64,000 nt of DNA from positions 4,606,588-4,670,587 of the forward strand of contig NZ_CP056199.1 of the NCBI RefSeq assembly GCF_013782625.1, in the 5' to 3' direction. The DNA is from Enterobacter sp. RHBSTW-00994 (GTDB lineage Bacteria > Pseudomonadota > Gammaproteobacteria > Enterobacterales > Enterobacteriaceae). Each line of letters begins with the position of its first letter. Within the stretch, counting starts at the first letter, position 1. The notes beneath the pieces are model-generated. The model was not told the origin of the DNA, searched no databases, and saw only the letters and a program-made list of their open reading frames with translations. A program made the translations under genes and the position numbers. Shown here piece by piece: positions 54,090 through 61,514 of the stretch.

Positions 54090-55072
54090 TGGATATGCGC
54101 ATAACTCATATCATCAAGACCGCCATTGGCGGTCTTTCTTTGCTGGCTTCAGCCTCTGGCTTCGCGGCATCAGAAAACTTGCCCGTCAATTACGTCAGTA
54201 TTCCGGCCTATAACCTGATTACCGATACCTTGTTTAATTTGTCGCCAATGGAGGCGGGTAAACGCAATCCATTTTTGATGAGTCTGGTTTGCGACCTTGC
54301 ACGGGGTGATATTTCACAACAAGACGTTGCCCAACGCCTGAGCCATGAAAAGATTGATCCTCAAAAACTGATGCAAACCGGCACGATAGGTGTCCTGATC
54401 CTCATGGGAGAACCGTCTGACCGCCAGCTTGCTTGTGCGGCTTATCTGGCGACATCACTGTTTTTACCCACCAATACAGCGGCCTATTTCCGGAAAGTGG
54501 AACAGATTGTGCCTGTTGAAGGACAGCCGAAAGAAAAGCAGGAGAAATCGAGCTGGCTTCCCTGGAAGTCATCGAAAGAACAGACGCCAGCCCCGCAGGA
54601 GGTGAAGAAAGAGCAGACTGTTTTTAATCAATCCCGGTTTATACAGGATAAAAAAAACCAGCTTGCAGTCGCTCGTGCAACCGCACAACTGTACGGTGTT
54701 ATAGCGCAAAACATACCGAATAAAGTCGCTGTAGATTGGGCAACCCGGCAACAACAGATAACAGAGATTGCCAGGTTATATGCAGGCGACTATCTGAAGT
54801 CTGTTACCAGCTTTTACAACGCGGACGTCAAAAACCCACTCACGCTGGAGCAAATCACCCGCAGTGGGTATAGCGTGCGTAATTCTACTGGCCACAGGAT
54901 TGTTAAAACGGGCGACGAGATTCAACTCTTTTATCAGGGTGTAGTCTGGTTGGGTAATGGCATGATTTTGGGCAAAGACTATTTTGTCGATATCACGTTA
55001 TTCCCCGCTACCACAAAACGGGTTGCTGCGCCTGTGGTCAGAACAGGCGCCGCGACGACAAAGAAAAAATAA
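54089..55072 (+). CDS. Unrecognised exported protein coupled to the TpgA-like gene
   Basis: 327 residues. A signal peptide (IGGLSLLASASGFAA, cleavage near residue 26) and no lipobox; after it a helical region (about 40-135), a Lys/Glu/Pro-rich linker (about 140-180) and a C-terminal part with beta-strand character (IQLFYQGVVWLGNG, DYFVDITLFP). Probably periplasmic. Its ATG shares one base with the preceding stop (TAATG), which indicates translational coupling; ATG 54095 is an alternative. I know no family for it. By position it would be a third component of adhesin secretion or anchoring. A terminator follows. Confidence 0.65.
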   Translation: MDMRITHIIKTAIGGLSLLASASGFAASENLPVNYVSIPAYNLITDTLFNLSPMEAGKRNPFLMSLVCDLARGDISQQDVAQRLSHEKIDPQKLMQTGTIGVLILMGEPSDRQLACAAYLATSLFLPTNTAAYFRKVEQIVPVEGQPKEKQEKSSWLPWKSSKEQTPAPQEVKKEQTVFNQSRFIQDKKNQLAVARATAQLYGVIAQNIPNKVAVDWATRQQQITEIARLYAGDYLKSVTSFYNADVKNPLTLEQITRSGYSVRNSTGHRIVKTGDEIQLFYQGVVWLGNGMILGKDYFVDITLFPATTKRVAAPVVRTGAATTKKK

Positions 55073-55080
55073 CATCCAAA

Positions 55081-55114
55081 GCAGGGTGCTCTAACTACAG
55101 AGCTCCCTGCTTTT
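55081..55114 (+). terminator. Terminator at the right end of the adhesin island
   Basis: GCAGGGTGCTCT (55081-55092), 6-nt loop, AGAGCTCCCTGC (55099-55110), then TTTT; a 12-bp stem with one mismatch. The U-run overlaps the stop codon of the convergent rhtC gene. Confidence 0.82.
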
Positions 55115-55733
55115 AGCGAGAAATAATGAGATGAATACCGAAGCCAGCAAACAGTGCACCGGCAAAGCCGTCAATCCACTTTGCCAGACGCTGATAACCA
55201 CGACGCATTGATGGTAAGGCAAACAGGCTTGCCACCACGGTAAACCAGGCGAAGGTTTCCAGAACAATCAACAAGAAAATGCCCCAGCGCGCACCCGCAC
55301 CGACATCGTCTCCGACAAACAGTGAGAACACAGAGCCAAAGTAAATAATGGCTTTCGGGTTCGCGAGATTCGTCAGCAACCCTTTAACAAAGCTACGCCC
55401 CGCAGTTGCCAGCTCAACTTTCGGCTCGGCAACGGTATTTTCTTCTTTCTTAAGCGCCCCGCGCAGCATCTGGTAGCCCATCCAGCACAGATACAGACCA
55501 CCACCGACCATAATGATGTTATGCAGCCAGGCCATCTTCGCGAGGATCAGGTTAAGACCAAGCAACGCAACGGCTGCCCACACCATGACGCCCATAGTGA
55601 TACCGAGCACACCCATCATCGCCTCTTTACGAGAACGACTAACAGCCGTTTGCGATACGAAGAAAAAGTCAGGTCCAGGGCTCATCAGCGCAACGATATG
55701 CACCAACGCCACAGTGAGGAATAGCATTAACAT
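55113..55733 (-). CDS. rhtC: Threonine export protein RhtC
   Basis: 206-residue LysE-family exporter of threonine, as in E. coli. Signature ALMSPGPDFFFVSQTAVS near the N-terminus and TNLANPKAIIYFGSVFS centrally; six hydrophobic segments. It lies 61 bp after recQ on the same strand, as in E. coli, and faces the accessory island where E. coli has rhtB. Confidence 0.96.
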   Translation of the reverse strand: MLMLFLTVALVHIVALMSPGPDFFFVSQTAVSRSRKEAMMGVLGITMGVMVWAAVALLGLNLILAKMAWLHNIIMVGGGLYLCWMGYQMLRGALKKEENTVAEPKVELATAGRSFVKGLLTNLANPKAIIYFGSVFSLFVGDDVGAGARWGIFLLIVLETFAWFTVVASLFALPSMRRGYQRLAKWIDGFAGALFAGFGIHLIISR

Positions 55734-55794
55734 AATTAACTCGCGGGGAAATAATACAGTGAGTCACCATCCTGGCACTTTTTCGCCGGACTGA

Positions 55795-57624
55795 CTACTC
55801 CTCATCATCACCATCCGCGTGAGAGCGGATAAGCGCCATAAATTCTTTACCAAAACGTTCCAGCTTACGTGTACCAACACCGTTAACACTGAGCATTTCA
55901 CTGGCGCTCAGCGGCATTTGCTCAGCCATTTCGATCAGCGTTGCGTCGTTGAACACAACATAAGGAGGGATATTTTCTTCGTCGGCGATAGCCTTGCGCA
56001 GCTTGCGCAGCTTGGCAAACAGCTTGCGGTCGTAGTTACCACCGTAAGACTTCTGCATCACACGCGGTTTCAGCGCAATCACACGCGGTACGGCAAGCTT
56101 CAGCTCGATATCCCCCCGCAGCACCGGACGCGCGGCCTCAGTGAGTTGTAATGCCGAGTGCTGGGCAATATTTTGCGTGGCAAAGCCGAGATGAATGAGC
56201 TGGCGAATGATACTGACCCAATGCTCATGGCTTTGATCTTTGCCGATGCCGTAGACAGGCAACTTATCGTGGCCCATATCGCGAATACGCTGGTTATTCG
56301 CACCTCGCAGCACTTCCACCACATAGCCCATCCCGAAGCGCTGATTAACGCGATAAATGGTGGAAAGCGCTTTGCGCGCATCCATTAGCCCATCATATTG
56401 CTTAGGCGGATCGAGGCAAATATCACAGTTACCGCAAGGTTCATGGCGGCCTTCACCGAAATAATTGAGCAGAACCAGACGACGACAGGTTTGCGCTTCA
56501 GCAAACGCGCCCATCGCGTTGAGCTTGTGGCGCTCGATATCCTGTAACTGGCCCTGGGGTTTCTCTTCCAGGCAACGACGTAACCACGCCATATCCGCCG
56601 GATCGTAAAACAGCATGGCTTCAGCAGGCAGGCCATCGCGCCCGGCACGCCCGGTTTCCTGGTAGTAGGATTCGATGTTCCGGGGAATATCAAAGTGCAC
56701 CACAAAACGCACATTGGGTTTGTTGATGCCCATCCCGAAAGCCACCGTCGCAACGACAATTTGCAGGTCGTCGCGCTGGAATTTCTCCTGCACATCGGCA
56801 CGGATATGGTTTTCTAACCCGGCATGGTACGCCGCAGCGCTAAAGCCACGGTTTTGCAGACGCGCGGCGGTGTCTTCCACCTTTGCGCGGCTGTTGCAGT
56901 AAATGATGCCAGACTTACCACGTTGTTCCTGAACGTAACGTAAAAGCTGATCCAGCGGCTTAAATTTTTCCATCAGCATGTAGCGGATGTTTGGACGGTC
57001 AAAACTACTCACCTGAATGAAAGGATCGTTCAACCCAAGCAGGCGAACAATATCAAGGCGAGTCGTGTCGTCCGCGGTTGCCGTCAGCGCCATGAAAGGC
57101 AGCGCCGGGAAACGCTGACGCAATTGACCTAATGCGGCATATTCAGGACGGAAATCGTGCCCCCATTGCGAGATACAGTGCGCTTCATCAACTGCCAGCA
57201 ACACTGGATTCCAGTGCACCAGATGCTCAAGGAAGTTGTCCAGCATCAGACGTTCAGGCGCAATGTACAACAGGCGGATCTGTCCAGTGCGGCAACCCGC
57301 CATCACCTCTTGCTGCTGTTCACGAGTTTGTGTGGAGTTCAGGCAAGCCGCCGCAACACCGTTGGCGAGCAGTTGATCCACCTGGTCTTTCATCAGCGAG
57401 ATAAGCGGGGAAACCACGACCGTGAGGCCGTTAAGTACCAGCGCAGGAACCTGATAACACAACGACTTTCCGCCACCAGTTGGCATAACCACCAGGCAAT
57501 CACGGCCTTCCAGCACGGTTTCAATGATGGTTTCCTGGCCAGGGCGGAACTGCTGATAGCCAAAGGTTTCATGCAAAACCTGTTTAGCCAGCGACTCCTG
57601 ATTCAATACTTCCGCCTGCGCCAC
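55795..57624 (-). CDS. recQ: ATP-dependent DNA helicase RecQ
   Basis: 3'-5' superfamily 2 helicase of the RecF pathway and replication-fork repair. 609 residues from GTG 57624 (reading MAQAEVLNQES), with GGGG just upstream and the same length as E. coli; the open frame extends 21 codons further without similarity. Motifs: Q-motif FRPGQ, MPTGGGKSLCYQ, VDEAHCISQWGHDFR, QETGRAGRDG. The zinc cluster (CGNCDIC with the earlier Cys) and a C-terminal HRDC domain (NGVGTRKLERFG) follow. Confidence 0.97.
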   Translation of the reverse strand: MAQAEVLNQESLAKQVLHETFGYQQFRPGQETIIETVLEGRDCLVVMPTGGGKSLCYQVPALVLNGLTVVVSPLISLMKDQVDQLLANGVAAACLNSTQTREQQQEVMAGCRTGQIRLLYIAPERLMLDNFLEHLVHWNPVLLAVDEAHCISQWGHDFRPEYAALGQLRQRFPALPFMALTATADDTTRLDIVRLLGLNDPFIQVSSFDRPNIRYMLMEKFKPLDQLLRYVQEQRGKSGIIYCNSRAKVEDTAARLQNRGFSAAAYHAGLENHIRADVQEKFQRDDLQIVVATVAFGMGINKPNVRFVVHFDIPRNIESYYQETGRAGRDGLPAEAMLFYDPADMAWLRRCLEEKPQGQLQDIERHKLNAMGAFAEAQTCRRLVLLNYFGEGRHEPCGNCDICLDPPKQYDGLMDARKALSTIYRVNQRFGMGYVVEVLRGANNQRIRDMGHDKLPVYGIGKDQSHEHWVSIIRQLIHLGFATQNIAQHSALQLTEAARPVLRGDIELKLAVPRVIALKPRVMQKSYGGNYDRKLFAKLRKLRKAIADEENIPPYVVFNDATLIEMAEQMPLSASEMLSVNGVGTRKLERFGKEFMALIRSHADGDDEE

Positions 57625-57714
57625 GTTAACCCCATATGCCAGAAATAAAACAGGCGCTATTTTCAGCGCCTGAGAGAGAAACTTCAACGTTTAACGCAAA
57701 AACATTCGAGGGGT

Positions 57715-58584
57715 CTAGAAAATATCGTTCAGCATCACGCCCACACCGACGCGGGTTTGATTGAAGTTGTAATCAATCAGTGACTCGCCATAGCCGCTAT
57801 ATACCTGCGTATAGAGACGCACATGCTTACTGACTGGATAGCTTAAGCCCACTTCCGCACCACCGTAGCCCGTGTTCCAGTTATATTGTCCCTTCGCACT
57901 GAGCACCGCATCACCTAGCTGGTAGCCAATTTTAAGCTGGTAGTATCCCATGTATTTGGTGATATCCGGGTTGTCATCGGTATCGCCAACCACGTACCAG
58001 GGCTTAACTTCCACCATCCAGTTGCCGTTTTGCGCCATCAAACGAGTATAGAGACGGTTCCAGCTTCGGGAAGTCGGGTCCGCGCGACCGTTAGAATCAT
58101 GGTTGAAGCCCATTTCAACGTCGCGTAGCGTCCAGCCGGCAAACTCGTAATCTGTCGCAAACCCGAGGAAGAGCTGCGGTTCGTAGTTAGTTTCACGAAA
58201 CGGCGAGGACTCCCCGCTGTTAGAAAGCTGCCACCAGGACTTTTGCGTATACGATGCTCCCAGCACCGAATTTGGCCCTAAAATACCGCGCCAGAATGGA
58301 AAAGCCAGGCTCAGCTGATACTTCACTTCATCTTTACGCGCATTATCAGACCAGTTATAGGAGCTAATCGCCTCTTTGTTGATGTCACTGGTCCAGGTGT
58401 AGAGCAGATAGTTGGTGTCATACGGGTAGAGCGTGAACGGATTGTCATGCTCCTGAAGAAGGTTGGCGATGATACTGCCATGTACGTCTGGCGTATCATG
58501 GACCTCTTTTACTGTCGCTTCCTGCGCATATGCTGTGAAGGGCAGCGTAATCGCCACCAGTAACCAACCCAGATACGTCCGCAT
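57715..58584 (-). CDS. pldA: Outer-membrane phospholipase A1 (OMPLA)
   Basis: Twelve-stranded outer-membrane barrel that hydrolyses phospholipids in the outer leaflet when asymmetry is lost; active as a Ca2+-bound dimer. 289 residues from ATG 58584 with AGGAG upstream, as in E. coli; signal peptide ending TAYA. Catalytic His and Ser in FNHDSNGRADPTSRSWNRLY, whose Asn completes the triad. It ends in aromatic Phe as expected of the beta-signal. Confidence 0.97.
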   Translation of the reverse strand: MRTYLGWLLVAITLPFTAYAQEATVKEVHDTPDVHGSIIANLLQEHDNPFTLYPYDTNYLLYTWTSDINKEAISSYNWSDNARKDEVKYQLSLAFPFWRGILGPNSVLGASYTQKSWWQLSNSGESSPFRETNYEPQLFLGFATDYEFAGWTLRDVEMGFNHDSNGRADPTSRSWNRLYTRLMAQNGNWMVEVKPWYVVGDTDDNPDITKYMGYYQLKIGYQLGDAVLSAKGQYNWNTGYGGAEVGLSYPVSKHVRLYTQVYSGYGESLIDYNFNQTRVGVGVMLNDIF

Positions 58585-58748
58585 CGGTGGTGTTCTCCTG
58601 AAAAACAAATAAAGCCATGAATAGTTATATGGCGGACATTCTACAGACTTCCGCACCAACTTCCGCCTCCTGGTTTCTGAAAGTGGAATTCCTTATGCTT
58701 GAGGCATAAAATCAACATTTTATTAACAATAAAAGGACGCCACTTCTC

Positions 58749-59216
58749 ATGTCAGCCACGCTTACCGCTGAAGAAGCACTAAAACTCGTGGGCGAGATCT
58801 TTGTTTACCATATGCCGTTTAACCGCGCGCTGGGGCTGGAGCTGGAACGCTACGAAAAAGCCTTTGCCCAGTTAAGTTTTAACAACCAACCGATGATGGT
58901 GGGAAACTGGGCGCAAAGTATTTTGCACGGTGGCGTGATTGCCTCCGCCCTGGATGTTGCGGCAGGGCTGGTTTGCGTGGGCAGTACACTGACGCGCCAC
59001 GACACGATTAATGAAGATGAACTACGCCAGCGCCTGTCCCGTATGGGGACCATTGATTTACGCGTCGATTATCTTCGCCCAGGACGGGGAAATCGCTTTA
59101 CAGCAACCAGTAGCCTGTTGCGCGCGGGTAACAAGGTTGCCGTCGCCCGTGTCGAATTGCACAACGAAGAACAGGTCTATATCGCCAGCGCAACCGCCAC
59201 TTATATGGTGGGTTGA
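58749..59216 (+). CDS. yigI: Hotdog-fold thioesterase family protein YigI
   Basis: 155-residue PaaI/4HBT-type hotdog protein. The conserved helix start [15 protein letters not shown] is visible, with strand [10 protein letters not shown] after it. The E. coli protein acts on medium- and long-chain acyl-CoA. It is divergent from pldA, and 52 bp separate its stop from the rarD start on the same strand. Confidence 0.93.
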   Translation: MSATLTAEEALKLVGEIFVYHMPFNRALGLELERYEKAFAQLSFNNQPMMVGNWAQSILHGGVIASALDVAAGLVCVGSTLTRHDTINEDELRQRLSRMGTIDLRVDYLRPGRGNRFTATSSLLRAGNKVAVARVELHNEEQVYIASATATYMVG

Positions 59217-59268
59217 GAGGGCAAAATCGGGTAAAGTGACTGCACTTTCTTGTAATGGATTTTTCCCG

Positions 59269-60165
59269 ATGGATGCTAAACAGACGCGGCAGGGCGTATT
59301 ACTCGCCCTTGCCGCTTATTTTATTTGGGGTGTCGCACCGGCGTACTTCAAGCTTATCGCTTACGTACCAGCTGACGAAATCCTCACCCACCGAGTTATC
59401 TGGTCATTTTTCTTTATGATCGCACTGATGAGCATTAGCCGTCAGTGGTCAGGCGTGAAGACGTTGCTGAAAACCCCGAAGAAGATCTTCCTGCTGGCAC
59501 TTTCTGCGGTGCTGATTGGGGGAAACTGGTTACTGTTCATCTGGGCGGTGAATAATCACCACATGCTGGAAGCCAGCCTGGGCTATTTTATTAACCCGCT
59601 GGTCAATATTGTACTGGGGATGATTTTCCTCGGTGAACGCTTCCGCCGTATGCAGTGGCTGGCTGTTCTGCTGGCCTTCTGTGGCGTCCTGGTCCAGCTC
59701 TGGACGTTTGGTTCGCTCCCCATCATTGCACTGGGATTGGCGTTCAGCTTTGCCTTCTATGGTCTGGTGCGTAAAAAAATCGCCGTTGAGGCGCAAACCG
59801 GGATGCTATTCGAAACCCTGTGGCTGCTACCGCTGGCAGCAATTTATCTGTTTGGCATTGCTGACAGCGCCACCAGCCATATGGGCAGTAACCCATGGTC
59901 TCTGAACCTGATGTTAATGGCGGCGGGTGTGGTCACGACGATCCCGCTGTTGTGCTTTACCGGCGCAGCGACCCGCCTGCGTCTGTCCACCCTGGGTTTC
60001 TTCCAGTACATCGGCCCAACGCTGATGTTCCTGTTAGCCGTCATGTTCTACGGCGAAGTGCCGGGGGCGGATAAGATGGTGACATTTGCCTTTATCTGGG
60101 CCGCACTGGCGATATTCGTCGCAGATGCGATTTATACACAGCGCAGGGCGCGCAGAGGATTGTAG
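59269..60165 (+). CDS. rarD: EamA-family transporter RarD
   Basis: 298 residues from ATG 59269 (MDAKQTRQGVLLALAAY), close to the 296 of E. coli; ten hydrophobic segments of the drug/metabolite transporter superfamily (FIWGVAPAYFKLI, LEASLGYFINPLVNIVLG, LGFFQYIGPTLMFLLAV). The substrate is unproven; the old name refers to chloramphenicol sensitivity. An in-frame upstream extension overlaps yigI and is rejected. The yigF/yigG genes that I expect between rarD and corA from E. coli are absent. Confidence 0.93.
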   Translation: MDAKQTRQGVLLALAAYFIWGVAPAYFKLIAYVPADEILTHRVIWSFFFMIALMSISRQWSGVKTLLKTPKKIFLLALSAVLIGGNWLLFIWAVNNHHMLEASLGYFINPLVNIVLGMIFLGERFRRMQWLAVLLAFCGVLVQLWTFGSLPIIALGLAFSFAFYGLVRKKIAVEAQTGMLFETLWLLPLAAIYLFGIADSATSHMGSNPWSLNLMLMAAGVVTTIPLLCFTGAATRLRLSTLGFFQYIGPTLMFLLAVMFYGEVPGADKMVTFAFIWAALAIFVADAIYTQRRARRGL

Positions 60166-60167
60166 CG

Positions 60168-60203
60168 GTGTTGTAGGGCGGGTAAGCACAGCGCCACCCG
60201 CCA
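60168..60203. repeat. REP-like palindrome between rarD and corA
   Basis: The TTGTAGGGCGGGTAAGC ... GCGCCACCCGCC pattern (stem GGCGGGT 60177-60183 with ACCCGCC 60196-60202) is the form taken by repetitive extragenic palindromes in Enterobacter and Klebsiella relatives. It is followed by AGATTTTT and could also end rarD transcription. Confidence 0.7.
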
Positions 60204-60208
60204 GATTT

Positions 60209-61159
60209 TTACAGCCAGTTACGCCGTTTAAAATAGAGATACGGCGCAAGCCCGGCGAGGATCATAAAGATAATCGCGCCAGGGTAACCAAAGCTCCATC
60301 TCAGCTCTGGCATAAACTCAAAGTTCATGCCGTAGCTCGACGCCACCAGTGTCGGTGGCAGGAAGACAACAGAGACCACCGAGAAGATCTTGATGATGCG
60401 GTTCTGCTCAATGTTGATGAAACCCATCGCCGCCTGCATCAGGAAGTTCACCTTCTGGAACAGGGATTCGTTGTGCGGTAGCAGGGATTCGATATCGCGC
60501 AGGATCTCACGTGCTTGTTCCAACTGCCCACCCGGCAAACGCGCCTTACGCACCAGGAAGTTCAGCGCACGCTGGGTATCCATCAAACACAGACGCACTT
60601 TCCAGCCGATATCTTCCTGTTCAGCCAGAGTAGACAGGGCTTCATCGTATTCATCGCCCTGATGGCCTTCCATGATGACGCGGCTCAGCTTTTCCAGGTC
60701 GCTGTAAATGTTTTCGATTTCATCCGCCAGCTGTTCGATTTTGGTTTCGAACAGATCCAGCAGCAATTCATACGCGTTACCGTCGACCATCGCCTGGTTA
60801 CGGGCACGCATACGGTACAGACGAAATGCAGGCAATTCGCGCTCGCGCAGAGTAAACAGGCGACCGTCACGAATAGTAAATGCCACGGTGGAGTTACCCG
60901 CATGGTCTTCGGCATCTTCAAAGAAGAAGAAGGAGTGAATATGCAGACCGTCTTCGTCTTCAAAAAAACGAGCGGATGCTTCGATATCTTCCAGTTCTGG
61001 ACGGGTTGCCAGGCTTTGCCCTAGCTCAGATTGTACGCGAAGGCGTTCATCGTCGTCCGGCTCGACCAGATCCACCCATACGGCATCAATGAGGGGCTGT
61101 GACTCCTCGGCTTCAAGCCGAGTCAGTCGGTTATTTTCGAGTTGAAATGCGCTCAACAT
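60209..61159 (-). CDS. corA: Magnesium/cobalt/nickel transporter CorA
   Basis: Homopentameric Mg2+ channel of the inner membrane. 316 residues from ATG 61159 ([12 protein letters not shown]), identical in length to E. coli; a large cytoplasmic domain, the long stalk helix, then two membrane helices with the signature [10 protein letters not shown] between them and the C-terminal KRRNWL. An upstream open extension of 16 codons is rejected. A leader of about 230 nt with a small ORF precedes it. Confidence 0.97.
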   Translation of the reverse strand: MLSAFQLENNRLTRLEAEESQPLIDAVWVDLVEPDDDERLRVQSELGQSLATRPELEDIEASARFFEDEDGLHIHSFFFFEDAEDHAGNSTVAFTIRDGRLFTLRERELPAFRLYRMRARNQAMVDGNAYELLLDLFETKIEQLADEIENIYSDLEKLSRVIMEGHQGDEYDEALSTLAEQEDIGWKVRLCLMDTQRALNFLVRKARLPGGQLEQAREILRDIESLLPHNESLFQKVNFLMQAAMGFINIEQNRIIKIFSVVSVVFLPPTLVASSYGMNFEFMPELRWSFGYPGAIIFMILAGLAPYLYFKRRNWL

Positions 61160-61308
61160 GACCGGGACTCCCAATGCAAAAAATATCGGACAGTTCGGTG
61201 GGCACACAGAAACAAATTGGGTTTCAGACCATTAAACAGCCTGACTCAGCGCGACGGGAAAAACAGGTCGCTGACAACCACTAAGGCCATCAGCAAGAGG
61301 AGATAGCC

Positions 61309-61365
61309 TTAGGAGTTGTTCCTGGATGACAGGGAATTGAGCCAGTATCTACTGGGTGTGTCCAA
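61309..61365 (-). CDS. corL: Candidate CorL-type leader peptide in the corA 5' leader
   Basis: An 18-codon frame on the minus strand, TTG start at 61365 with AGAGGA 8 nt upstream, encoding LDTPSRYWLNSLSSRNNS and a TAA stop. In Salmonella the corA leader contains the short ORF corL, whose translation controls Rho-dependent termination before corA. Position, size and ribosome site fit; I cannot confirm the peptide sequence from memory. About 150 nt separate its stop from corA. Confidence 0.6.
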   Translation of the reverse strand: MDTPSRYWLNSLSSRNNS

Positions 61366-61397
61366 GGCGAATGTCCTCTTAGCGTAATCGTGCGCGC

Positions 61398-61427
61398 ATG
61401 TTACGCCAGCAATAATAGCGGCGTCAA
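61398..61427 (-). promoter_or_regulatory. Probable corA promoter
   Basis: Minus strand: TTGACG (61427-61422), 18-bp spacer, TAACAT (61403-61398). Transcription would start near 61391, giving a leader of about 230 nt that contains the small ORF at 61365-61309. Confidence 0.6.
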
Positions 61428-61440
61428 CACGCAACGAAAC

Positions 61441-61467
61441 GCTGAAGGGCATTAATTGACCTTCAGC
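61441..61467 (-). terminator. Probable terminator of uvrD
   Basis: 8-bp inverted repeat GCTGAAGG / CCTTCAGC with an 11-nt loop, about 48 bp after the uvrD stop. On the minus strand GTTTCGTT follows, a poor U-run, so efficiency may be limited. Confidence 0.55.
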
Positions 61468-61514
61468 ATATAAGGCTAGCAGAATATTACAAAATAATGA
61501 TATTTTTCTGAAAG

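Noticed and set aside
47205..55114. Integrase, transposase or tRNA attachment site for the adhesin island
   Set aside because: None is visible at either edge; acquisition by homologous exchange is as likely as by a mobile element.
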